NCBI RefSeq assembly: GCF_040066175.1 | Contig: NZ_JBEAAM010000004.1 | Location: 62,001-126,000, forward strand | DNA from: Solimonas sp040066175 | GTDB lineage: Bacteria > Pseudomonadota > Gammaproteobacteria > Nevskiales > Nevskiaceae | Direction of reading: 5' to 3' | Length of the DNA: 64,000 nt | In this document: positions 1 through 8,622 of the stretch, piece by piece | How the letters are laid out: every line of letters starts with the position of its first letter | Numbering within the stretch: the first letter of the stretch is position 1 | Translations under genes and position numbers: made by a program | Notes under the pieces: generated by a model | Seen by the model: only the letters and a program-made list of their open reading frames with translations | What the model was told of the DNA's origin: nothing | The model's database searches: none

Positions 1-1026
1 ATCCCGGCTGCGGCGGCGCCGGCCGCGGCGGAACCCGCCCCGTCCGACGCGCTGCCGACGGATACCGTCGATTTCGATCTCACCGGGCAGTTCGAAGCGC
101 AGACGGTGCAGATCAACCTGGATGCCAACGACCCGGTATCCGAGGCGGATTTCCATCTGGCCTACGGGCTCTACGACGAGGCCGCGCTGCTGCTCAAGCA
201 GGCGGCGGAGAAGGAGCCGCAGCGCACCGACATCCGCGTCAAGCTGGCGGAGACCTATTTCGCGGCGGGCAAGCGCGCCGAGTTCGAACAGTGCGCGCGC
301 GAGATGAAATCCATGTTGCCCGAGGCGGAGTGGCAGAAGATCGCCATCATGGGGCAGCAGCTCGCGCCGGACTCGGAGCTGTTCAAGGATGGTGCCGGCG
401 CTGCGGCGGTCGGCCGCACCGATTTCGATCTCGATTTCGGTACGCCGTCCGCGGTGCCCGCCGCAGCCCCAGCGGCCGCGGCTGCGGCCGAACCCAGGCT
501 CGACCAGGGCCTCGATTTCAAGCTCGAGGATCTCGAGGCGCCCAAGCTCGAACAGCCGAGTCTGGAGGTCGCGCCGGACAAGGGTGAAGCGCTGGAGTTC
601 GATCTCAGCCAGTTCGACCTGGCCGAGTCCGCGCCGGCCGCTGCGGCGCCGGCTGCTGCGGCGAAGGACCAGGGCAATTCGCTGGATTTCGACCTGGATC
701 TGTCCGGATTCGACGTGCGCGAGGCATCCGAGGTCGCGGCCAGCGCGCCGCCGCCCCCCGAGCCAGCCCCGGCTGCAGCGCCCGCGCCCAAGGCTGCGCC
801 CGAAGACATGGGCGAGATCCGGCTCGACGACATCGACCTGGGCGAGTTCGGCGGCGAGCCACCGACCGCAGGCAGCGACGAGGTTTCCACCAAGCTGGAT
901 CTGGCCCGTGCCTATGTCGATATGGGTGACCACGACATGGCGCGCACCTTGCTCGACGAAGTCGCGCAGCAGGGCAACGCGGAGCAGAAGAAGGATGCCC
1001 AGGCGCTGATGGCGCAACTGGGTTGA
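1..1026 (+). CDS. fimV: FimV C-terminal part (5' end outside window)
   Basis: The reading frame is open from base 1, so the N-terminus (normally a LysM domain and membrane segment) lies upstream. About 341 codons are visible. They show a helical TPR-like block near the left end, then long Ala/Pro-rich linkers with recurring acidic LDFDL/FDLS-type segments. The last ~45 residues form a TPR-like motif (KLDLARAYVDMGDHDMARTL) typical of the FimV C-terminal domain. FimV family proteins are inner-membrane, peptidoglycan-binding hubs for polar localisation and type IV pilus function. The position just upstream of truA and the trp genes is the usual one in gammaproteobacteria. An internal GTG at 106 is not a start. 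Confidence 0.88.
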   Translation: MPAAAAPAAAEPAPSDALPTDTVDFDLTGQFEAQTVQINLDANDPVSEADFHLAYGLYDEAALLLKQAAEKEPQRTDIRVKLAETYFAAGKRAEFEQCAREMKSMLPEAEWQKIAIMGQQLAPDSELFKDGAGAAAVGRTDFDLDFGTPSAVPAAAPAAAAAAEPRLDQGLDFKLEDLEAPKLEQPSLEVAPDKGEALEFDLSQFDLAESAPAAAAPAAAAKDQGNSLDFDLDLSGFDVREASEVAASAPPPPEPAPAAAPAPKAAPEDMGEIRLDDIDLGEFGGEPPTAGSDEVSTKLDLARAYVDMGDHDMARTLLDEVAQQGNAEQKKDAQALMAQLG

Positions 1027-1059
1027 GCCGGGCCGGTCCTGGTCCTGCAAGCACGCACA

Positions 1060-1719
1060 GTGCATCCCGCGGTTCGCGTCCTGGTGCTGCTGGTGCTGGC
1101 GTCCGCGCTGCCGGCGATGAGTGCGGCCGCGCTGGCGCTGCTCGGTGCGCTCAGTGCGCTGCTGTACTTCAGGTTCGCGCCGGATGCGCTGGATCGTCTG
1201 CGCACCGGCCTGCTGCGCCTGCGCTGGCTGCTGCTGGCGATCTTCGTCCTGTACGTCGGCTGCACGCAGGGCGAACCGCTGTTCGCGGCGCTGCCTGGAT
1301 TGAGCCGTGAGGGACTGGCCGAGGGCACACGGCGTGCCCTGGTCCTCATTGATCTGCTGACGATGGTTTACCTGTTGCTCGCACTCACTCCGGTGCACCG
1401 GCTGGCGTCGGCGATCTGCCTGTTGCTGGGACCTCTGCGCTGGGCCGGTGTCGATCCGGCGCGCGTCGGTCTGCGCCTCGCATTGGCGCTCGATGCGGTC
1501 GGTGAGATGCACGCGCGGTTCAAGGCCGTCGTCCACCACGACCAGGGTGCCCGTGCCTCGCCCTGGCAGCGCGCGGCCGCGCTCGTCGAGCAGATCGAGA
1601 CTCAGGCCGGCGCCGCAGCCGTCACGGTGCCGGCCACGGATGACAACCCGGCGCCGCACTGGTGGGAGTGGCCGATTCCGGTGCTGCTCGCCGTCGCGCT
1701 GCACACGTGGACGCCGTGA
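1060..1719 (+). CDS. CbiQ/EcfT-like inner-membrane protein of unknown role
   Basis: A 219-residue protein with a GTG start, no good ribosome binding site, and several hydrophobic segments (about residues 3-40, 48-70 and 95-130). A polar region follows, and a last hydrophobic stretch lies near the C-terminus. The arrangement, with a charged, helical loop after the membrane core (KAVVHHDQG), resembles CbiQ/EcfT energy-coupling transmembrane proteins, but I see no unmistakable motif. No ECF ATPase or S-component is nearby, so a transport role is uncertain. Its stop overlaps the preferred truA start by four bases (GTGA), suggesting translational coupling. Confidence 0.6.
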   Translation: MHPAVRVLVLLVLASALPAMSAAALALLGALSALLYFRFAPDALDRLRTGLLRLRWLLLAIFVLYVGCTQGEPLFAALPGLSREGLAEGTRRALVLIDLLTMVYLLLALTPVHRLASAICLLLGPLRWAGVDPARVGLRLALALDAVGEMHARFKAVVHHDQGARASPWQRAAALVEQIETQAGAAAVTVPATDDNPAPHWWEWPIPVLLAVALHTWTP

Positions 1720-2501
1720 CGCGCTACGCCGCGGGCGTCGAGTACGTCGGTACGGAGTTTTCCGGCTGGCAGGCGATCGAACGGCAGCGCACCGTGCAGC
1801 GTGAGCTGGAACGCGCCCTGAGTCAGGTCGCCGCGCACCCCGTCGAAGTCGTCGCCGCGGGGCGCACCGATGCCGGCGTGCACGCCCTGCAGCAGGTGGT
1901 CCACTTCGACTCGCCTGCGCCGCGCAGTGCCTACGCGTGGCTGCTGGGCACGAACACCCACCTGCCGCCGGACCTGTCACTGCGCTGGATCCAGCCGGTC
2001 GCTGAGCGTTTCCACGCACGCCACGACGCGCGCCGGCGCCGGTATCGCTACGTGATCCACAATCACCGCGCGCGCAGCGCCCTGCTGCGCCAGCGTGCCG
2101 GCTGGTGGCCGCAGACGCTGGACACGGCGGCGATGGACGCCGCCGCACAGTGCCTGGTCGGCGAGCATGATTTCTCCGCGTTCCGCGATTCGCAGTGCCA
2201 GTCGCCGACGCCGGTGCGCCGCGTCGAGTCGCTTGCGGTGCGCCGCGCGCAGGACTTCGTCGTGATCGACATCTGCGGCAACGCCTTCCTGCATCACATG
2301 GTGCGCAACATCACCGGCACGCTGGCGCTGGTCGGCCTGGGCAAGCAGCCGGTCGGGTGGGTCGCGCAGGTGCTGGCGAGCCGCGACCGCCGACAGGCGG
2401 GGATGACCGCGCCCGCCGCGGGACTCTATTTCGTGGGTCCGGAATATCCGGCAGAATTCGCCCTCCCGCCGCCGCCGCGGCCCTGGTTTCCTCCCCTGTA
2501 G
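1716..2501 (+). CDS. truA: tRNA pseudouridine(38-40) synthase TruA
   Basis: A 261-residue protein. I chose the GTG at 1716 because it overlaps the previous stop as GTGA and places the conserved YVGTEFSGWQ segment where TruA proteins begin. A GTG at 1707 is possible. The catalytic aspartate is Asp52 in the motif GRTDAGVHA. The second half carries the conserved FLHHMVRNI segment. TruA converts uridines 38, 39 and 40 of many tRNA anticodon arms to pseudouridine. The gene is one base away from trpF, as in many gammaproteobacteria. Confidence 0.95.
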   Translation: MTRYAAGVEYVGTEFSGWQAIERQRTVQRELERALSQVAAHPVEVVAAGRTDAGVHALQQVVHFDSPAPRSAYAWLLGTNTHLPPDLSLRWIQPVAERFHARHDARRRRYRYVIHNHRARSALLRQRAGWWPQTLDTAAMDAAAQCLVGEHDFSAFRDSQCQSPTPVRRVESLAVRRAQDFVVIDICGNAFLHHMVRNITGTLALVGLGKQPVGWVAQVLASRDRRQAGMTAPAAGLYFVGPEYPAEFALPPPPRPWFPPL

Positions 2502-2502
2502 C

Positions 2503-3135
2503 GTGTTTCGCACCCGCATCAAGTTCTGTGGCATCCGCCGTGCGGCGGACGCCAGGGCCGCCGTCGAGCTGGGGGTCGATGCCATCGGCTTCGTCCTCGT
2601 CGCGCAGAGCCGGCGCTACATCGCGCCGGAACGCGCCGCGCGCCTGCGGGCCCAGTTGCCGCCGTTCGTGTCCGCGGTGGCGCTGTTCATGGATGCCACG
2701 GCGGAGGAAGTGCGCCGGAGCGTCGATCTGTTGCGCCCGGACCTGCTGCAGTTTCACGGACACGAGGATCCGGCGTTCTGCGCGAGCTTCGGCGTGCCCT
2801 ACATGAAGGCGATCGGGATGGGCGGCGCGTCGGCACCCGCGCGGTCCGCGCGGCGCTTCGGCAGCGCCGCGGCGCTGCTGCTCGACGGCCATGCGCCCGG
2901 GGCGATGGGCGGAAGCGGCGAGACCTTCGACTGGTCGAAGGTCGGCGGCTTGCGCCGCCCGCTGGTGCTGGCCGGCGGACTGACGCCGCGCAACGTGGGC
3001 CTGGCGATCCGGGCCTTGCGGCCCTACGCGGTGGACGTGTCGAGCGGAATCGAGCAGAAGCCCGGCGTCAAGGATCTGGACAAGATGCGCGCCTTCGTCA
3101 AGGCGGTACGGCGCGCCGACGAGGCAAAGAGATGA
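2503..3135 (+). CDS. trpF: Phosphoribosylanthranilate isomerase
   Basis: A 210-residue single-domain TIM barrel with a GTG start one base after truA. It carries the N-terminal IKFCGI motif with general base Cys9, the general acid candidate Asp128 (LLLDGHAPG) and the phosphate-binding LAGGLTPRN loop near the C-terminus. It isomerises N-(5-phosphoribosyl)anthranilate to CdRP in tryptophan synthesis. TrpF is a free-standing enzyme here, not fused to TrpC. Its stop overlaps the trpB start by four bases (ATGA). trpE, trpG, trpD and trpC are not in the window, which fits the split trp genes of this group. Confidence 0.96.
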   Translation: MFRTRIKFCGIRRAADARAAVELGVDAIGFVLVAQSRRYIAPERAARLRAQLPPFVSAVALFMDATAEEVRRSVDLLRPDLLQFHGHEDPAFCASFGVPYMKAIGMGGASAPARSARRFGSAAALLLDGHAPGAMGGSGETFDWSKVGGLRRPLVLAGGLTPRNVGLAIRALRPYAVDVSSGIEQKPGVKDLDKMRAFVKAVRRADEAKR

Positions 3136-4328
3136 GCTATCACTACCCCGATGCGCGCGGACATTTCGGCCCTTATGGCGGACAGTTCGTCGCCGAAACC
3201 CTGATGCAGCCGCTGCGCGAGCTGGAGGACGCCTACGAGCGTCTGAAGAACGATCCGTCGTTCCTGCGCGAGTTCGGCGAGGATCTGCGCGATTACGTGG
3301 GCCGTCCGTCGCCGCTGTATCACGCCCGGCGCCTGACGCGGCAGTGGGGCGGTGCGCAGGTCTGGCTCAAGCGCGAGGATCTGAATCACACCGGCGCGCA
3401 CAAGATCAACAACACGGTCGGCCAGGCGTTGCTGGCGAAGCATCTGGGCAAGACGCGCATCATCGCCGAGACCGGGGCCGGCCAGCACGGGGTCGCGTCG
3501 GCGACCATCGCGGCGCGTCTGGGACTCAAGTGTGTGGTTTACATGGGCTCCGAGGACGTGCAGCGGCAGTCGCCCAATGTGTACCGCATGAAACTGCTGG
3601 GTGCCGAGGTCGTGCCGGTGAACAGCGGCACCAAGACCCTCAAGGACGCGATGAACGAGGCCTTGCGTGACTGGGTGACGAACGTCGATGACACGTTCTA
3701 CGTGATCGGCACCGCCGCAGGACCCCATCCGTACCCGATGCTGGTGCGCGATTTCCAGTCGGTGATCGGTCGCGAGGTGATGGCGCAGAGCCGCGACAAG
3801 TTCGGTCGCCTGCCGGATGTGCTGGTGGCCTGCGTCGGCGGCGGCTCGAATGCGATCGGCCTGTTCTACCCGTTCATCGACGAGCCCGAAGTGGCGATGT
3901 ACGGCGTCGAAGCCGGCGGCCATGGGCTGACCACGGCCGATCATGCCGCGCCGCTGTCGGCCGGCAAGCCGGGCGTGCTGCACGGCAACCGCACCTACAT
4001 CATGGCCGATGCCAACGGCCAGATCCTGCCGACGCATTCGATCTCCGCCGGTCTCGACTATCCCGGCGTCGGACCGGAGCACTCTTGGCTCAAGGACAGC
4101 GGCCGCGTCCGCTACGTCGCGGCCACCGACGACGAGGCGCTGGCGGCGTTCCACGAGCTGACGCGCCTGGAAGGCATCATCCCCGCGCTCGAATCCGCAC
4201 ACGCCTTCGCCTACGCGAGGAAGCTCGCGCCGGAACTCGGGCCCGAGCGCCACATGGTCGTCAACCTGTCCGGCCGCGGCGACAAGGACATCTTCACGAT
4301 CGCCCGGCTCGAAGGCATCACGCTATGA
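3132..4328 (+). CDS. trpB: Tryptophan synthase beta subunit
   Basis: A 398-residue TrpB of standard length. The PLP-binding lysine is Lys91 in HTGAHKINN. The phosphate-binding glycine loop GGGSNAIG lies at about residues 236-243. It condenses indole with serine and pairs with TrpA, encoded 49 bases downstream. The four-base overlap with trpF implies coupled translation. Confidence 0.98.
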   Translation: MSYHYPDARGHFGPYGGQFVAETLMQPLRELEDAYERLKNDPSFLREFGEDLRDYVGRPSPLYHARRLTRQWGGAQVWLKREDLNHTGAHKINNTVGQALLAKHLGKTRIIAETGAGQHGVASATIAARLGLKCVVYMGSEDVQRQSPNVYRMKLLGAEVVPVNSGTKTLKDAMNEALRDWVTNVDDTFYVIGTAAGPHPYPMLVRDFQSVIGREVMAQSRDKFGRLPDVLVACVGGGSNAIGLFYPFIDEPEVAMYGVEAGGHGLTTADHAAPLSAGKPGVLHGNRTYIMADANGQILPTHSISAGLDYPGVGPEHSWLKDSGRVRYVAATDDEALAAFHELTRLEGIIPALESAHAFAYARKLAPELGPERHMVVNLSGRGDKDIFTIARLEGITL

Positions 4329-4344
4329 CCATCTCCTTCGCCAA

Positions 4345-4362
4345 CCGGCCTTCCGCGGCCGG
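4345..4362 (+). other. Small GC hairpin between trpB and trpA
   Basis: Six perfect base pairs, CCGGCC and GGCCGG, around a six-base loop in the 49-base trpB-trpA gap. No U-tract follows, so it does not look like a full terminator. It could tune the trpB/trpA ratio or mRNA stability, but this is only inference. Confidence 0.3.
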
Positions 4363-4377
4363 GCTTTCAGGATCAGC

Positions 4378-5184
4378 ATGAACCGGCTCGAAACGACTTT
4401 TGCGGCGCTCAAGGCGGCCGGGCGCAAGGCGCTGATTCCGTACATCACCGCCGGCGATCCGCAGCCCGGCGTGACCGTGGAGCTGATGCATGCGCTGGTC
4501 CGCGGCGGTGCCGACGTGATCGAGCTCGGCGTGCCGTTCTCCGACCCGATGGCAGACGGCCCGGTGATCCAGCTCGCCTGCGAGCGGGCGCTGCGGCACG
4601 GCACCGGGCTGTGGGACGTGCTGGACATGGTCGCCGCGTTCCGGCGCGCGGATGCGCAGACGCCGGTCGTCCTGATGGGCTACCTCAACCCGATCGAATC
4701 CCGCGGGGCCGCGGTCTTCGCGCGGCGCGCGCGCGAGGCTGGCGTGGACGGCGTGCTGATCGTCGATCTCGCGGTCGAGGAGGCGCCGGAGTATCTGCCG
4801 GCGCTCCGCTCCGAAGGCCTCGACTGCATCTTTCTGCTTGCGCCGACCAGCCCCGACGATCGCATCGACGCAGTCGCACGCGCCGCCAGTGGCTATCTGT
4901 ACTATGTCTCGCTCAAGGGCGTGACCGGCGCGGCAAGCCTCGATGTCGCCGCGGTGTCGGCGAAGCTCGACGTGATCCGCAGGCACACGCGGCTGCCGCT
5001 GGCGGTCGGCTTCGGCATCCGCGACGCCGCTACGGCACGCGCGGTCGGACGACTGGCCGATGGCGTCGTCGTCGGCAGCGCCCTGGTGGCGGAGATCGAG
5101 CGACTGCAGGACCGGCCAGGCGATCTGCCGTCGGTCATCGAGCAGCGCCTGCGCAGGCTCCGCGAGGCCTTGGATTCAATTTGA
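4378..5184 (+). CDS. trpA: Tryptophan synthase alpha subunit
   Basis: A 268-residue TIM barrel. The catalytic residues Glu49 (VIELGVPFSDP) and Asp60 (MADGP) fall at exactly the canonical positions, and PYITAGDP near residue 21 is the family signature. It cleaves indole-3-glycerol phosphate to indole, which is channelled to TrpB. It sits between trpB and accD, a common gammaproteobacterial arrangement. Confidence 0.98.
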   Translation: MNRLETTFAALKAAGRKALIPYITAGDPQPGVTVELMHALVRGGADVIELGVPFSDPMADGPVIQLACERALRHGTGLWDVLDMVAAFRRADAQTPVVLMGYLNPIESRGAAVFARRAREAGVDGVLIVDLAVEEAPEYLPALRSEGLDCIFLLAPTSPDDRIDAVARAASGYLYYVSLKGVTGAASLDVAAVSAKLDVIRRHTRLPLAVGFGIRDAATARAVGRLADGVVVGSALVAEIERLQDRPGDLPSVIEQRLRRLREALDSI

Positions 5185-5226
5185 GGCGGCTGGCCTTAAG
5201 ATGAGCGGCGAACTTCCGACGCGATC

Positions 5227-6111
5227 ATGTCCGACTCCATGAGCTGGCTCGATAAAATTGCCGGATCCAAGCTGCTCGCCAGCGGCGCGAGCAAGCGCAA
5301 CGTGCCGGAGGGGCTGTGGACCAAGTGCGACAGCTGCCAGTCGGTGCTGTATCGCGCCGAACTGGAGCGCACGCTGGAGGTTTGTCCGAAGTGCGGTGCG
5401 CACCACGCGATCGGTGCGCGGCAGCGCCTGGATCATTTCCTCGACGCAGAGCCGCGCCACGAGATCGCCGAGGATGTGGTCTCCAAGGACCCGCTCAAGT
5501 TCAAGGACAGCCGCAAGTACGTGGATCGCCTCAAGGAGGCGCAGGCCGATACGCATGAGAACGACGCGCTGATCGTCGTGCGCGGCCAGTTGATGGGCCT
5601 GCCGCTGGTCGCTGCAGCATTCGAGTTCGGCTTCATGGGCGGCTCGATGGGCAGCGTCGTCGGCGAGAAGTTCGTGCGTGGCGTCAACGCCTGCCTCGAA
5701 TTCGGTGTGCCGTTCGTCTGCTTCCATGCGTCCGGCGGGGCGCGCATGCAGGAATCGCTGTACTCGCTGATGCAGATGGCCAAGACTTCCGCCGCGCTCG
5801 CCAGGCTCGCGGAACGCGGTCTGCCGTATGTCTCCGTGCTGACGCATCCGACGATGGGCGGCGTGTCGGCGAGCTTCGCCATGTTGGGGGACGTCCATAT
5901 CGCCGAGCCCAAGGCGCTGATCGGCTTCGCAGGCCCGCGCGTGATCGAGCAGACCGTGCGGCAGAAGCTGCCCGAAGGGTTCCAGCGCGCCGAGTTCCTC
6001 CTGGAGAAAGGGGCCATCGACCTGATCGTCGATCGTCGCGAGATGCGCGAGCGCATCCACCGGCTGCTGGCGATGCTGACGCATTTCTCGCCGAGCGTCA
6101 GTTCGACCTGA
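5227..6111 (+). CDS. accD: Acetyl-CoA carboxylase carboxyltransferase subunit beta
   Basis: A 294-residue protein. The N-terminal four-cysteine zinc ribbon is intact (Cys34, Cys37, Cys53, Cys56), followed by the crotonase-fold carboxyltransferase domain with SGGARMQE and the GGVSASFA segment. It forms the carboxyltransferase with AccA (not in the window) and makes malonyl-CoA for fatty-acid synthesis. The ATG at 5227 gives the usual N-terminus; a second in-frame ATG lies four codons later. Confidence 0.98.
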   Translation: MSDSMSWLDKIAGSKLLASGASKRNVPEGLWTKCDSCQSVLYRAELERTLEVCPKCGAHHAIGARQRLDHFLDAEPRHEIAEDVVSKDPLKFKDSRKYVDRLKEAQADTHENDALIVVRGQLMGLPLVAAAFEFGFMGGSMGSVVGEKFVRGVNACLEFGVPFVCFHASGGARMQESLYSLMQMAKTSAALARLAERGLPYVSVLTHPTMGGVSASFAMLGDVHIAEPKALIGFAGPRVIEQTVRQKLPEGFQRAEFLLEKGAIDLIVDRREMRERIHRLLAMLTHFSPSVSST

Positions 6112-6140
6112 CCGGCGCGCTGGCCGCAGCGACGCGGACC

Positions 6141-7385
6141 ATGACCCGCACACTGGATGAATGGCTGCGCTGGCAGGAGACCCTGCATCCGCGCGCGATC
6201 GAACTGGGCCTGCAGCGCGTCGCCGAGGTCGCGGCGCGCCTGCGTCTGCTCGAACGGTCGCCGCCGACGCTGGTCGTCGGCGGCACCAACGGCAAGGGGT
6301 CCAGCGCCCACCTCGCGGCGCTGATCTACCGTGAGGCGGGTTATCGCGTCGGCCTGTACACCTCGCCGCACCTGCGGCGCTACAACGAACGGGTGCGCGT
6401 CGATGATCGCTGTGCCGACGACGCGGAGCTGTGCGGCGCGTTCGCGGCGGTGGAAGCCGCGCGCGGCAGCACGCCGCTGACCTACTTCGAGTTCGGGACC
6501 CTGGCGGCGCTGTGGCTGTTCCGCGAGTCGGCGGTCGAGGCCCGCGTGCTCGAGGTCGGCCTCGGCGGTCGTCTCGACGCGGTGAACATCGTCGATGCCG
6601 ATGCCGCGCTGGTCACCAGCATCGGACTCGACCATCTCGACTGGCTGGGCCCGGACCGTGAGTCCATCGCGCGCGAGAAGGCCGGCATCTTCCGTCCCGG
6701 CCGGCCGGCGGTGGTGGCCGAGCCCGATCCGCCGCGCAGTCTCATCGACACGGCGTGCGCGCTCGGCGCCGATCTGCGCGTGGCCGGCCGCGACTTCGGC
6801 CACGACGCGACGGCCGGTGGCTTCGACTGGCATGGCCGCGCCTGGCGCCTGGGTGGCCTGCCATCGCCGGGACTGCCGGGTGCGGTCCAGGTGCAGAACG
6901 CCAGCGGCGTGCTGGCCTGCATCGAGGCTCTGGCGCCATCGCTGCCGGTGGAGGAGGCGGCGATCCGGCGCGCACTGCCGGCGTTGCGCGTGGCGGGGCG
7001 CTGCGAGCAGCGCGGTCGCTACCTGCTCGATGTCGCGCACAACCGCGAGGCCGCCGAGGTGCTGGGTGCGCATCTGGATACTCTGGAGCGTGGCACGCCG
7101 CGGGTCCTGGTCCTGGGCATGCTCGCCGACAAGCCGCATGCCGCAGTCGCGCGGGTGCTGGCGCCGCGCGTCGATCACTGGGTGCTGGTGGACACGCCTG
7201 GCGAACGGGGCCTTGCGGCAACCGAGCTGGCGCGCCGGATCGGCACTGACGCGGGCGTCCGATGCTGCGACAATATGCGCGATGCGCTGTCCGCGGCTCG
7301 CGCGCTGGCCGGGCCGCGGGGGCGCATCGTCGTGACCGGTTCGTTCCTCACCGTCGCCGCAGCGGCCGCCGAACTCGATGGATGA
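6141..7385 (+). CDS. folC: Bifunctional dihydrofolate / folylpolyglutamate synthase
   Basis: A 414-residue Mur-ligase family enzyme. The ATP-binding P-loop GGTNGKGSS is at residues 47-55. YTSPHL, the EVGLGGRLDAVN segment and the C-terminal LDVAHN motif are present. It adds glutamate to dihydropteroate and extends the folate polyglutamate tail. Its 3' end overlaps dedD by eight bases, as in the conserved accD-folC-dedD-cvpA-purF order. Confidence 0.96.
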   Translation: MTRTLDEWLRWQETLHPRAIELGLQRVAEVAARLRLLERSPPTLVVGGTNGKGSSAHLAALIYREAGYRVGLYTSPHLRRYNERVRVDDRCADDAELCGAFAAVEAARGSTPLTYFEFGTLAALWLFRESAVEARVLEVGLGGRLDAVNIVDADAALVTSIGLDHLDWLGPDRESIAREKAGIFRPGRPAVVAEPDPPRSLIDTACALGADLRVAGRDFGHDATAGGFDWHGRAWRLGGLPSPGLPGAVQVQNASGVLACIEALAPSLPVEEAAIRRALPALRVAGRCEQRGRYLLDVAHNREAAEVLGAHLDTLERGTPRVLVLGMLADKPHAAVARVLAPRVDHWVLVDTPGERGLAATELARRIGTDAGVRCCDNMRDALSAARALAGPRGRIVVTGSFLTVAAAAAELDG

Positions 7386-8025
7386 AGCCCTCAAACGCCG
7401 CCTGATCGGCGCCGCGCTGCTGGTGCTGGTCGCGTTCGCGATCGCGTCGGTACTGCCCGAGCCCCAGCTGAGGAGCGCCCCACAAGACGGTCAGCAGGTC
7501 GTGACCATCGAATTGCGGGAACCGGAACCGACGCCCGTCGGCAGACGCACCGCGCCGAGCGACACGCCGGTGCCGGCGCCGATCGCCACGCCGCCGCCGG
7601 TCGAACGCAGTGCCGAGCACGGCGGAGATCCCGATGCGCCGCCGGAGATCGTGGCCGGCGACCGGCCCGATCCCGTGCCGGCAAGCCCGGCACCCACCGC
7701 GACGCCCAGGCCGGCGCCCACCCCTGCCGCGAGTCCGGCGCTCGCTGCGCAGGTGCCCGCACCGACGCCACCTGCCGAGCGTGCCGGCGCCGGAAGTCCG
7801 TGGTGGGTCCAGATCGGTTCCTACTCGGACATCGCCAACGCGCGCCTCGTCGAGTCGCGCATGCGCGCACTCGGTCAGACCGTGGTCATCGCGCCGATCG
7901 ATACGCCGCGAGGTGTGCTGTATCGCGTGCGCTGCGGGCCTTACGCGTCGCAATCCGCCGGCCAGGAGGCGCATGCGCGCATCGTCGCGGCCGGCTATCC
8001 CGAGGCGCGCCTGATCAACCCCTAG
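7378..8025 (+). CDS. dedD: SPOR-domain cell division protein DedD
   Basis: A 215-residue bitopic protein. A short cytoplasmic N-terminus is followed by one membrane helix (about residues 9-24), a long Pro/Ala/Thr-rich periplasmic linker, and a C-terminal SPOR domain (about 137-213, starting WWVQIGSYSD and including YRVRCGPY). SPOR domains bind denuded peptidoglycan at the division septum. Sequence identity within the linker is low, so the assignment rests on architecture and gene order. Confidence 0.88.
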   Translation: MDEALKRRLIGAALLVLVAFAIASVLPEPQLRSAPQDGQQVVTIELREPEPTPVGRRTAPSDTPVPAPIATPPPVERSAEHGGDPDAPPEIVAGDRPDPVPASPAPTATPRPAPTPAASPALAAQVPAPTPPAERAGAGSPWWVQIGSYSDIANARLVESRMRALGQTVVIAPIDTPRGVLYRVRCGPYASQSAGQEAHARIVAAGYPEARLINP

Positions 8026-8101
8026 GGTCACCGTGCGCATACGCGGCGGGGTAGTGCCGTGAAGTGATAAGATGCCGCGCTGCCGCACGTATTGCCCGCG
8101 C

Positions 8102-8620
8102 ATGACTTGGATCGACTACTGCATCCTGTCCGTCTTCATCGTTTCCGTGCTGGTCGGCGTCTGGCGCGGATTCACCCGCGAGGTGTTGAGTCTGGCGACC
8201 TGGATCGCGGCCTTCGTCGCCGCGTGGCTGTTCAGCAGCATGGTCGGCGTGCGGCTCGAACCGCACCTCGGTGACCCGGCGCTGCGCGAGGCGGCCGCCA
8301 GCGCGATCGTGTTCCTGCTGGCGCTGTTCGCCGGTGCGGTGATCACGCATTTCATCGTCGTCGCCGTGCGCGACAGCCGCTTCTCGCCCGCCGACCGCAC
8401 GATGGGCGGCGGCCTCGGTGTCGTGCGCGCGGTCGTTGCCGTCAGCCTGTTCGTGCTCGTCGCGGGTCGCATGGGTGCCGGCGAAAACCTGTGGTGGCGG
8501 CAGTCGCTGCTGATCGACCGCTTCACGCCGCTGGCGCGCGGCGCCGAGACGCTCATCCCGGCGCGCTGGCTGGACCTGCTCAAGCCGGCGCTTCCGTCCA
8601 GTTCCTCATCGAGCCAGTAA
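8102..8620 (+). CDS. cvpA: CvpA family membrane protein
   Basis: A 172-residue protein with four predicted membrane segments. The start at 8102 gives the standard MTWIDY beginning of CvpA; an ATG ten codons upstream adds an atypical tail. The motif VGVWRGFTREVLSLATW is characteristic. CvpA is needed for colicin V production in E. coli and is linked to envelope homeostasis; its biochemical role is unclear. Only two bases separate it from purF. Confidence 0.93.
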   Translation: MTWIDYCILSVFIVSVLVGVWRGFTREVLSLATWIAAFVAAWLFSSMVGVRLEPHLGDPALREAAASAIVFLLALFAGAVITHFIVVAVRDSRFSPADRTMGGGLGVVRAVVAVSLFVLVAGRMGAGENLWWRQSLLIDRFTPLARGAETLIPARWLDLLKPALPSSSSSSQ

Positions 8621-8622
8621 CC

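Noticed and set aside
5433..7394. A 653-codon open frame on the minus strand
   Set aside because: Antisense to accD and folC, which have intact zinc-ribbon and P-loop motifs.
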